Shown here piece by piece: positions 44,767 through 52,425 of a stretch of 64,000 nucleotides of DNA (position 1 is its first letter; every line of letters starts with the position of its first letter). The notes under the pieces were generated by a model that worked only from the letters and a program-made list of their open reading frames with translations, ran no database searches and was not told the origin of the DNA. This DNA comes from Lawsonella sp012842085. Its GTDB lineage: Bacteria; Actinomycetota; Actinomycetes; Mycobacteriales; Mycobacteriaceae. Location of the stretch: assembly GCA_036749735.1 (NCBI GenBank), contig DAINXV010000001.1:682001-746000 (forward strand). Reading direction: 5' to 3'. A program made the translations under genes and the position numbers.

Positions 44767-45795
44767 ATGCATGCCAAAAGTAAAGCCGCCTCCAAACGGC
44801 TCCTTAGTGCCTTCTCCGCACTGCTCGTTTCGCTATCCCTCATCCTTGGAATAACTACCACTCCGGTGGCAAAGGCGGAAGCTGTTCTTCCCACCGGTGT
44901 TCCACAGTTCGCGCGCACTGCTGACGGATACCGAGTCAGCTACTTCGAATACGGCAAAAAAGTCAAGGAAGCTCCTACCGTCGTTATGACCGCCACGTGG
45001 CCCTGGAGTTCCGATGTGCTCGAACCGCTGGTTCGTCTCCTCTCGCAGCACTTCCACCTGATTCGCTACGACCAGCGCGGATACGGTGCCAGCTCCAAGC
45101 CCAATGAAACCTCCGCTTACACTCTCGACAAACTTGCGGATGAGTTCCATGCGGTCATCAACAAAGCTGCCCCCAAGAAGCGGGTTCACGTTCTCGGTAT
45201 CGAATGGGGTTCCTACACCTTCTCCGAGTACGCCCACAAGTACCGCAAGCAGCAGCGCATTGCCAGCTTCACCAGCATTGGTGCACCCTCCATCGATATC
45301 TCCTCGCAACGCACCCGCGACGCCTGGACCGAGGGCGACAACCAAGAAAAAGTAGACTCCATTGTCTACAACATGCGTCTTGCTTGGGCTACCTCCATCG
45401 GATACGTCCCTCTTCTGCCTGACCTCGCCATTCTTACTGGCCTTCCGGCTGCCGTGGTGAGCAGACTTAGCGGTGTAGCAGAAGGTGACTGGAGTTCCTC
45501 CTTCACCACTGAAGAGGCCTACTACGGCCGCAAGATGATGCAGGCCAACATTGTGGATCGCCAGCTCAACCCCCGCTACGACTTCATCGACGTGCCCCTC
45601 ATGCAAGTTATCGATCTGCGCTGGGATCCCATGCCCGCCTCCTTCGTTAACGCGGCGATGGAAAACTACACCCACCGTGTTATCTATCGGCAAATGCGTG
45701 CCGCGCGCACCAACATCACCACCTACCCGGTGACCCTCGCGGAGTGGACCAACCATGCTGTCCAGGCAGTCGAGCGCGAAAACCCCACAGTGTAG
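44767..45795 (+). CDS. A2: secreted hydrolase-fold protein, Glu elbow
   Basis: Close paralogue of A1, 342 residues. By eye 85 of 110 residues at positions 41-150 are identical. Signal peptide about 1-37 (VAKA-E). The oxyanion motif has drifted to TATWPW (75-80). The elbow is GIEWG (144-148), again with Glu146. The WTH of A1 reads WTNHAVQ here, so the putative catalytic His is not kept in place. This makes classical catalysis even less likely than in A1. B2 follows after 34 bases. Confidence 0.85.
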   Translation: MHAKSKAASKRLLSAFSALLVSLSLILGITTTPVAKAEAVLPTGVPQFARTADGYRVSYFEYGKKVKEAPTVVMTATWPWSSDVLEPLVRLLSQHFHLIRYDQRGYGASSKPNETSAYTLDKLADEFHAVINKAAPKKRVHVLGIEWGSYTFSEYAHKYRKQQRIASFTSIGAPSIDISSQRTRDAWTEGDNQEKVDSIVYNMRLAWATSIGYVPLLPDLAILTGLPAAVVSRLSGVAEGDWSSSFTTEEAYYGRKMMQANIVDRQLNPRYDFIDVPLMQVIDLRWDPMPASFVNAAMENYTHRVIYRQMRAARTNITTYPVTLAEWTNHAVQAVERENPTV

Positions 45796-45829
45796 CTCTT
45801 TTCAACCAACTGACCTTCAAGGAAAAACA

Positions 45830-46891
45830 ATGTCACTCAAACGACGCATAGTCACCGTTGCGGGAGCACTGGCCACAAGCATTGCCCTTGTTATGGCTCC
45901 CACCAACGCCTTCGCCGAGCCAGTAGAAGGCAGCGTTGACACCATCGAAACCGAGACCTCCCCTGAGCTCTCGACCATCCAAAAACTGTATCCCGACCCG
46001 GTACACAAGTTCGTCCCCACCAAGGACGGCATGAAGGTGTCGGTCTTTGAATACGGTCCCTCCCCTGCTAAGGCCGAAACCATCATCATGACCGGTGGCT
46101 GGCCTTGGACCTCCAGCGGTATGGATGCTTTCGCCCGTGTGCTGGCTACCAAGTACCACGTCGTTCGCTACGACCAGCGCGGCTCCGGTGAATCCTCTCA
46201 CCCCAAAGAGGAAAACATGTACACCTTCCAGGCATTGGCGAACGAAATGTTGGCCGTCATTCGCCACACCACCCTGCCTGGACAGAAAGTGCACGTATTC
46301 GGTGAAGCCTGGTGCCCCTTCATTGCCAGCCAGCTGAACTTCATGTACCCCGGCATCATCGCCACCATTACCAGCCTGGGCGCACCCTCCCTTGACCTTG
46401 CAGTGGTTCGCCACCGTCAAGCTTTGGAGAGCAAAGATCCCTACACGCGGTTTCAAGCCAAAAAACAGGCTGCCGTCCTCGAGTACGCGTTCATTTTGGA
46501 ACGCAGCCCCGAGAAGTTCATCAAATACGCGGTGGACACCAACATTTTGGCTGGGATCACGGACACTGGCGTGAAACTTTTGGGTGGAGACTTCCCCGGC
46601 CGCACCAACAACTACGACATCGTCCACGGTATGCAAAAGTACCGTGTTGCGTGGATGCAGTCCTGGAACAATCCCCAGTACGACTACTTGGATGTCCCGG
46701 TAGTGCACGTGCTCCACATGGAGTACGACCTCATCGAGACGGATTACCTACTCGACAATTTGGAAGCCAGTACCCCGCACTACATTCGCCACGATATTAA
46801 ATCGGACCACCTCACCTGGGTGACTTCCATTACTAGCGTGATCGAATACATCGAAGAAACCATCGAGACCTACCACGAGATTTACGACTAG
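45830..46891 (+). CDS. B2: secreted hydrolase-fold protein, Ala elbow
   Basis: Close paralogue of B1, 353 residues. Signal peptide about 1-29 (NAFA-E). The TGGWPW motif is at 89-94 and the elbow GEAWC at 158-162 has Ala160. HMEYDLIETD and KSDHLTWV keep the Asp and His. The middle region ERSPEKFIKYAVDTNIL is almost unchanged from B1, so constraint is strong despite the missing nucleophile. An AAGGAA site precedes the ATG. The B2 stop is followed by its own terminator. Confidence 0.85.
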   Translation: MSLKRRIVTVAGALATSIALVMAPTNAFAEPVEGSVDTIETETSPELSTIQKLYPDPVHKFVPTKDGMKVSVFEYGPSPAKAETIIMTGGWPWTSSGMDAFARVLATKYHVVRYDQRGSGESSHPKEENMYTFQALANEMLAVIRHTTLPGQKVHVFGEAWCPFIASQLNFMYPGIIATITSLGAPSLDLAVVRHRQALESKDPYTRFQAKKQAAVLEYAFILERSPEKFIKYAVDTNILAGITDTGVKLLGGDFPGRTNNYDIVHGMQKYRVAWMQSWNNPQYDYLDVPVVHVLHMEYDLIETDYLLDNLEASTPHYIRHDIKSDHLTWVTSITSVIEYIEETIETYHEIYD

Positions 46892-46933
46892 TAGCATCTA
46901 TCTATACAGTTGTAAATAAAAATTAAAATAAGG

Positions 46934-46972
46934 CCGGAGAGCAGTATTTTTCTACAATGCTCTCCGGTTTTA
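46934..46972 (+). terminator. Terminator of the A2-B2 unit
   Basis: A perfect 10-bp stem (46934-46943 with 46958-46967) followed by TTTTA. Confidence 0.85.
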
Positions 46973-47117
46973 TTATTTCACAAAACCTTCATTTATTCAC
47001 TTAAAGGCAGACCCCCTGGAGGCACTCACGTGCGCTTGTTACCTGTAGCTTCCTGCAGTTAGACAAAAATATTCTCAAATTTAAACAGAATTAAAAAATC
47101 CGCTGATAGAGTTCACT

Positions 47118-47177
47118 CGAGGCACGTTTCAATACGGCGCTAGTTGTCTAGTGCCACAAACACGAGGTAGTGCCTCG
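47118..47177 (+). promoter_or_regulatory. Competing hairpins before A3
   Basis: CGAGGCAC (47118-47125) can pair with GTGCCTCG (47170-47177). Part of the latter (CCTCG, 47173-47177) can instead pair with CGAGG at 47163-47167. The two folds exclude each other, an attenuator-like layout 32 bases before the A3 ATG. Confidence 0.35.
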
Positions 47178-47208
47178 GGTACCCAATCATTCTTCAGGAC
47201 TTATCTAT

Positions 47209-48231
47209 ATGAAAACGAATGCAACTAGTAAACCACGCCGGTTCGCTAGAGCTATAGTCTCCGGCCTCCTGTCACTAGCCCTGCTAACCGGATTGGCAGC
47301 AGCACCCCAAGCAGAAGCCAAACCCCTCACCCCGCGCGCCCGCAACACAGGTGTCGTCACCGCCCCCGACGGATACAAAGTCCGCTACTGGGAATACGGC
47401 AAGAACGTTCGCAAAGCGCCCACCATTTTCTTCACCGGTACATGGCCATGGCATTCCGGCGTGTTTGAACCCATCGTCCGCTTCCTCGGCAACAAGTACC
47501 ACCTGGTGCGCTACGATGCCCGCGGCTTCGGCGAAAGCGACCACCCCTACATGTTCACCGAATACGGCCTCGACAAACTGGCCGCAGAATTCGGCGCAGT
47601 AGTGAATCGCGTACTCCCCAAGAAGAAGAAATTCCATGTCTTCGGTATGGAATGGGGAGCCTTCACCTTCTCCGAATACAACTTCCTCCACCCGGGTCGC
47701 ATCGTCAGCTTCACCTCCATCGGATTCCCCTCCATTGACATTGCGGAAATCCAGTACCGCGACGCATTGAAGAGCGGCACCTTGGAGGAAAAGGTCGATG
47801 GCACTGCCTTCAAAGTTCAAGCACTGGGCAGCACCATGGTCGCCAACGACCTGCTAATTGCAGACCTAGTCCTGGCCGGCATTATTCCGATTGCCAACGT
47901 AGGCAGCAGCCAAAGTATGGGTGACTTCCAAGCCGACATTGCTATGGAGGACGCCATCCTGGGACGCCGCACCATGATGGCCAATATGCTGCAGCGCCAG
48001 ATCACCCCGCGCTACGACTTCCTGGATGTGCCACTACTGCAGGTTATTGAGCTGGAAAGTGACCCCTACCCCACCGAATTCGCTTTGCAGGGAATGCACA
48101 AGTACACGAACCGTCTCATCTACCGCAAGCTGGACGCCATTCGCACCCTCCTCACCACCTACCCCATGACGCTGGCCAACTGGACTCACGTCGCGGTGCA
48201 GGCAGGCGAACGCATCAAGAAAACCGTCTAA
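47209..48231 (+). CDS. A3: secreted hydrolase-fold protein, Glu elbow
   Basis: Divergent member of the A group, 340 residues. Signal peptide about 1-38 (AEA-K). TGTWPW at 76-81; the elbow is GMEWG (146-150) with Glu148. The catalytic-like RYDARGFGESDHP and TPRYDFLDVPLLQ blocks are retained. The segment that surrounds the would-be acid (ELESDPYPTEF) differs from A1 and A2. The putative His lies in NWTHVAVQ. An AGGAC site precedes the ATG. The spacing to B3 is 48 bases. Confidence 0.83.
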   Translation: MKTNATSKPRRFARAIVSGLLSLALLTGLAAAPQAEAKPLTPRARNTGVVTAPDGYKVRYWEYGKNVRKAPTIFFTGTWPWHSGVFEPIVRFLGNKYHLVRYDARGFGESDHPYMFTEYGLDKLAAEFGAVVNRVLPKKKKFHVFGMEWGAFTFSEYNFLHPGRIVSFTSIGFPSIDIAEIQYRDALKSGTLEEKVDGTAFKVQALGSTMVANDLLIADLVLAGIIPIANVGSSQSMGDFQADIAMEDAILGRRTMMANMLQRQITPRYDFLDVPLLQVIELESDPYPTEFALQGMHKYTNRLIYRKLDAIRTLLTTYPMTLANWTHVAVQAGERIKKTV

Positions 48232-48279
48232 CGCGTTCTGCGCTCCACCCCCATCTACGACCCAACACCAAGGACAACT

Positions 48280-49380
48280 ATGCGAAACAGCAAGATTTTA
48301 CGCAAAGGCGTGGCCCTTGCGGCGAGCGTCGCCATGGGCCTCAGCATCTTCAGCGCTACCCCCGCCTGGGCGGCGGAGGATGAACTGCCGGCCCCGGAAC
48401 GAATCGAGACGGTACCCACCCCGACTCAACCAGAAATCGACAACATTGAGCACCTCTATCCGGGTGCCCGCAAAAAGTACAACTTTTACACCCGCGACAA
48501 AGTGCGCATCAAGGTGTGGGAGTACGGCAAGTCCCCCAAGAAGGCCGAAACTATCGTAATGACCGGCGGCTATCCATGGGCCTCCAATGGTCTGGACGTG
48601 TTCGCCCGCATCCTAGCCACCCAGTACCATGTGGTCCGCTACGACCACCGTGCCTCTGGCGAATCCTCCCACCCGAAGGACGCCAACATGTACAAGCTGG
48701 AGCGCCTGGCGGACGAAATGTATGACGTCATCCGCCACACCGCCGGCAAGAAACCCGTCCACGTTTTCGGTGAAGCGTGGGGTGCTTTCATTGCCAGCCA
48801 AGTGTCGCACCAGTACCGGGGCAGTATCCGCAGCCTCACCAGTCTGGGTGCCCCCAGCATCGACCTGGCCGGAAACATTTATGCCCGTGACCAGGAATCC
48901 GGCAACCTGAAGGACCGGATGGAGGCCGCCAAACAAATGTCTGGCCTCTGGTACATCTGGCTGATGCGCGGTAGCAGCAAAGACAACCCGAGTGCTGCCC
49001 AGCAGTTCCTGAAGAAGACCCTGCTGGAAAGTGGCCTGGTGGCCGACATTATGAACGGCCCCCTGAGCTACATGTCTGGCGACTTCAACACGACAACCAA
49101 CTGGATGGACATGCGCTACGGTATCTACCTGTACCGTGAGGCGTTCATTGACCACTGGGAGAATCCCGCCTACGACTATCTCCACATTCCGGTTGTTCAC
49201 TTCATCCACATGGAGAATGACTTCATCGAGACGGACTACCTGGTGAAGGGACTGAAGGAGCGGACTCCGCACTACATCCGCCACGACATCACGTCCGACC
49301 ACCTCACCTGGGTGACCTACGTGAACACTCTCCTGGAGTACATTAACCAGTCCATCAACACTTGGAAGCGCCTCTACTAG
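48280..49380 (+). CDS. B3: secreted hydrolase-fold protein, Ala elbow
   Basis: Divergent member of the B group, 366 residues. Signal peptide about 1-31 (AWA-A), then a longer linker rich in Pro and Thr. The oxyanion motif is TGGYPW (95-100), the elbow GEAWG (164-168) has Ala166 and, unlike B1 and B2, keeps the last Gly. HMENDFIETD and TSDHLTWV keep the Asp and His. An extra insertion (RGSSKDNPSAAQQFLKK) sits in the cap. Its own terminator follows the stop. Confidence 0.83.
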   Translation: MRNSKILRKGVALAASVAMGLSIFSATPAWAAEDELPAPERIETVPTPTQPEIDNIEHLYPGARKKYNFYTRDKVRIKVWEYGKSPKKAETIVMTGGYPWASNGLDVFARILATQYHVVRYDHRASGESSHPKDANMYKLERLADEMYDVIRHTAGKKPVHVFGEAWGAFIASQVSHQYRGSIRSLTSLGAPSIDLAGNIYARDQESGNLKDRMEAAKQMSGLWYIWLMRGSSKDNPSAAQQFLKKTLLESGLVADIMNGPLSYMSGDFNTTTNWMDMRYGIYLYREAFIDHWENPAYDYLHIPVVHFIHMENDFIETDYLVKGLKERTPHYIRHDITSDHLTWVTYVNTLLEYINQSINTWKRLY

Positions 49381-49401
49381 CAGCTGCTACTGGTTTTGAT
49401 T

Positions 49402-49439
49402 GTCGTCCCGCCACATTCCCGTGGTGGGACGACTTTTTT
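49402..49439 (+). terminator. Terminator of the A3-B3 unit
   Basis: A 13-bp stem (49402-49414 with 49421-49433) with one G-U type pair, followed by six T residues. Confidence 0.88.
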
Positions 49440-49465
49440 GGGCACTTGTGTGGAATGATGATGCC

Positions 49466-49981
49466 ATGACTATTACAGCAGCAGCAGATGGTTCTTCTCT
49501 CGGTAACCCGGGCCCGGCTGGTTGGGCTTGGTTTGTGAATGACGAGTGTTGGCACGCGGGGGGCTGGCCGCAGGGCACCAATAATATGGGCGAGTTGATG
49601 GCGGTGTTGGATTTGCTGCGCTCGACCGAGCACGTTGCTGACGAAAAGCTGCATGTGTTGTGCGACTCGCAGTATGTGATTAACTCAATCACCCAGTGGA
49701 TGCCGGGGTGGAAGCGCCGCGGATGGAAGAAAGCTAACGGGAAGCCGGTTCTGAATGCAGATTTGATGCGGGAGCTGGACGTGGCCATGGAGGGTCGCGA
49801 TGTGGAGTTCACTTGGGTGAAGGGCCACGCTGGCCATGAGCTCAATGAGGCGGCCGATAATGCTGCCCGCGCTGTGGCGACCGCTTTCCAGCAGGGTGAG
49901 CCTATTCCGGAGGGGCCGGGTTTCCCGGGTGCCGGTAATTCGCACGCTCCTCGCACCCCCACCCAAGAGTCGCTGTTTTAG
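49466..49981 (+). CDS. rnhA: Ribonuclease HI
   Basis: Endonuclease that cuts the RNA strand of RNA-DNA hybrids. The 171-residue product has the catalytic set Asp8 (AAADGSS), Glu43 (NNMGELMAV), Asp67 (LCDSQYVINSI) and Asp131 (NEAADNAA), with the handle basic region GWKRRGWKKANGKPV that binds the hybrid. A short Pro-rich tail follows. An open frame upstream to 49400 lies over the terminator of the array and was not used. Single gene. Confidence 0.93.
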   Translation: MTITAAADGSSLGNPGPAGWAWFVNDECWHAGGWPQGTNNMGELMAVLDLLRSTEHVADEKLHVLCDSQYVINSITQWMPGWKRRGWKKANGKPVLNADLMRELDVAMEGRDVEFTWVKGHAGHELNEAADNAARAVATAFQQGEPIPEGPGFPGAGNSHAPRTPTQESLF

Positions 49982-50017
49982 CGAGGGTGCTGCCGGCTCG
50001 CCCGGCGCCTAGAGTTG

Positions 50018-50065
50018 AACATCCTCCGTTCCTGCGGTGTGCAGAATGCGGAGGATGTTGTTTTA
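50018..50065 (+). terminator. Terminator of rnhA
   Basis: An 11-bp stem (50018-50028 with 50049-50059) with further inner pairing, followed by GTTTTA. Confidence 0.7.
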
Positions 50066-50099
50066 TGCAGTTATTGGGGTTGGAGTTGGGGTTCAGGTT

Positions 50100-50831
50100 T
50101 TACTCGAAGACGCTGAAGACTTCTTCCATGGGTTGGCGTGTTTTTTCGCGGTGTTCGCAGTCGGAGTGTCCGAAGCACACCATGACGGAGAGGTGGAATT
50201 TCTCCGGGTCGTAGACGCCGTGTTTGATGAGGATCTCTTCAATGGGTTTGCGTTCGTAGCCTTCCAGCGGGGTGGAATCCACACCGAGGGCTGCAGACAT
50301 GGTGAGCATGTTGGAGAGCGCAATATAAACCTGCTTATCAACCCACAGGTTTTTCTCCCGTTCGGTCCGGTAGTCCTGATCCTCGTTGATGAATTTGGTG
50401 TATTTTTTCATCCGCTTGTCGAGGTTCTCGGCCGGATAGTGCTGCACGTCTTCGTGGATGTGGGTGAGGTAGTCCGAGTAGGGCTTCATTTCTTTCTGGT
50501 CTCGCCCAAGTAGCAGCACCAGGTGGCTGGAGCCTTCTACTTTTCCTTGGCCTCCCCACAGGTGCGGCATGATTTCGTCAATAACATCCTGGTTTTTGAG
50601 GTGAACAAAGTGCCAGGGTTCGAAGCCCATACTGCTGGGACTCATGCGGCCAGCTTCGATGATGGCCTGGAAGTCCTCCTCAGAGCAGGGCATGTCGGGG
50701 TTGTATTTTTTGGCGGTGTAGCGGTTGTGGAGGAGCTGGACGACATCGTCCGCTTTCATGACCGGTGTTAGGTTCGGTACCCCCGGCTGGAGCACATTGT
50801 GTTCGGTGGGGTTGGAGGCACTCTTGGTCAC
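50100..50831 (-). CDS. Nitroreductase family protein
   Basis: FMN-dependent NAD(P)H oxidoreductase of 243 residues. The start HNRYTAKKYNPDMPCSEEDF and the segment EAGRMSPSSMGFEPWHFVHL are typical of NfsB-like nitroreductases; DKQVYIALSNMLTMSAALGVDSTPLEGYE and the last FGHSDCEHREKTR close the FMN site. The GTG at 50831 directly follows the TAA of the FNT gene, so translation is probably coupled. Natural substrate unknown. Confidence 0.88.
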   Translation of the reverse strand: MTKSASNPTEHNVLQPGVPNLTPVMKADDVVQLLHNRYTAKKYNPDMPCSEEDFQAIIEAGRMSPSSMGFEPWHFVHLKNQDVIDEIMPHLWGGQGKVEGSSHLVLLLGRDQKEMKPYSDYLTHIHEDVQHYPAENLDKRMKKYTKFINEDQDYRTEREKNLWVDKQVYIALSNMLTMSAALGVDSTPLEGYERKPIEEILIKHGVYDPEKFHLSVMVCFGHSDCEHREKTRQPMEEVFSVFE

Positions 50832-52322
50832 TTAGTAATCACTGCTTTCATTGTCGTTTGGGGCGTCGCTTTTCCCCTTTGTCGCTTTACCTTTGAGTAT
50901 AGGTGTTTCTTGCGAGTGCTGGCTGCGGGGCTGTTGCTCGGCGCCGTTGTTCCCGTTCCCACTCTTTTGGCTGACGCGCTCTTTTATTATGTTGATGAGT
51001 TTGGCGCCACGCTCTTTGCGGGTGTTTTTGCCAGATGCCATGCGCTGTTGGGCGTCGTGGAGGACGGCGTCGGCGGCGTTTCCTTTTCCGCTGCGGGCAC
51101 CACTGTGCACTAGCTGGCTGTTGTTTGCTTGGCTCGAGCTGTTGCTGTTGCCGGCACCATTGGGCCGTTTGGTGGTTTTGCTGACGGATCCTTTTTTGGC
51201 ACCAGTGGGGGTACTTTCAGCGGGACCAGAGAAGCGGGGTCCCCCAATGCGACGGAAGGCACTGCTGATGCGACCCAGGAAGTCGCGGTGTTTTTCTTCG
51301 TCCTCTTCTTGCTCTTCGAGGGCTTCTTCGACTTCTTGTTCCAGTTCGCGACGCACATCTGCACCGGTTTTGAGGGCTCCGCGGGCGTCCCCAGCGAGTT
51401 CGTTGCCGGCGAGGAGGTCGCGGGCAACACGGAGGCGCTCAATTTTGACGCGGTCTTTGGCTTGGAGGGTGCGCGGGATGGCGACGCCGACGATGCCACC
51501 AATCATGTTGAGGGGGATGATCCACCACAGGAATTGGATGATGGCAAGCGGGTTGGAGTCGGGCGCACCTGCGAACCATCCACCGAACATGAGGAGTGTA
51601 TCGAGGACGGAGTGGAGCATACCGACACCGAAGAGGAGCACACCACCGAAGAGGGAGGCGACGATTTTGCCGACCACATCTTTGGTCCCGATCTGCATGC
51701 GGGTCATGAGGGTTATGGAGGTGCCGGCGAGTATTGCGAGCACGACGTTTTCGAGGTTGGGGCTAAGTTCGGCGAAGTGTTGCCCGAATCCGGCGATTGT
51801 CGCATTGAGGTGGGGGTAGGCGGTGACGGTCATCCACATGACGAGGAATCCGCCTACCAGGTTTCCGAGGAAGGTGTAGAACCAGAATCGGATGAGCTGG
51901 ATGAGTTTGGCGCGCCGCGCAATGTAGGCGGTGGTGGGGATGAGGAAGCCTTCGGTGAACAGCTCCGAGTGGGCTAGTAGGAGGATGATGAAGCCGAAGG
52001 AGAAGGCGACACCTCCGAGGAGTTGGCTACCACTGGCTTGGGTGACTGCAACACCGGCGAGAATACCGAGGCCAATTTCGACTCCGCCCATGAACCCGGT
52101 GATGAATTGTTGGGGTCGGGGCCGGGCGAGGCGTTGGCGCCCTTCGTTGATTTGGCTGGTGAAGGCGTCGTCTAGGGCGTCTTCGTGGTGGAAGGTTTCC
52201 TCGTCTTTGAGCTTTTCCATGCTCTTTTCGAGGGTTTTTTCACGCTTTTTGTCGACATCGTTTTCAAGTTTGGTGATGTCTTCAGCTAGTTTGCTGCTGC
52301 GCTGTCCGTCTTTTTTTGCCAT
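50832..52322 (-). CDS. FNT-family channel with long charged tail
   Basis: Formate/nitrite-transporter family membrane protein, 496 residues. An N-terminal charged coiled-coil-like part (about 1-60) precedes about six membrane segments (about 75-290), with the family motifs AHSELFTEGFLIP and GMLHSVLDTLLMFGG. The last 200 residues are hydrophilic: first a Glu-rich helix (EEALEEQEEDEEKHRD), then a Ser/Gly/Asn/Lys-rich tail. Such a tail is not part of the FNT fold and its role is unknown. It is closer to the YfdC branch than to FocA, by inference. The nitroreductase gene follows with no gap. Confidence 0.82.
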   Translation of the reverse strand: MAKKDGQRSSKLAEDITKLENDVDKKREKTLEKSMEKLKDEETFHHEDALDDAFTSQINEGRQRLARPRPQQFITGFMGGVEIGLGILAGVAVTQASGSQLLGGVAFSFGFIILLLAHSELFTEGFLIPTTAYIARRAKLIQLIRFWFYTFLGNLVGGFLVMWMTVTAYPHLNATIAGFGQHFAELSPNLENVVLAILAGTSITLMTRMQIGTKDVVGKIVASLFGGVLLFGVGMLHSVLDTLLMFGGWFAGAPDSNPLAIIQFLWWIIPLNMIGGIVGVAIPRTLQAKDRVKIERLRVARDLLAGNELAGDARGALKTGADVRRELEQEVEEALEEQEEDEEKHRDFLGRISSAFRRIGGPRFSGPAESTPTGAKKGSVSKTTKRPNGAGNSNSSSQANNSQLVHSGARSGKGNAADAVLHDAQQRMASGKNTRKERGAKLINIIKERVSQKSGNGNNGAEQQPRSQHSQETPILKGKATKGKSDAPNDNESSDY

Positions 52323-52425
52323 GGTGGGCTCTTCCGTCGGGCGGCCAGGGATATACCCAAATTACCGGCTGTTTCGGTTTTTCGCACTATTTAGACTAGC
52401 GCGTACATTTTTGTTCAGGGGAGTT

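Larger units (their letters stand above)
46892..47208. other. Gap between A2-B2 and A3-B3 units
   Basis: A 317-base gap holding the B2 terminator and, next to A3, a leader with competing inverted repeats (47118-47177). No gene is visible. Confidence 0.6.

Noticed and set aside
42305..49380. Calling the six array proteins proline iminopeptidases or active lipases
   Set aside because: The fold and several blocks fit, but none has Ser at the nucleophile elbow and the HGGPG motif is absent.
49400..49465. Upstream extension of rnhA
   Set aside because: It runs across the terminator of the A3-B3 unit, and the family N-terminus begins at the later ATG.
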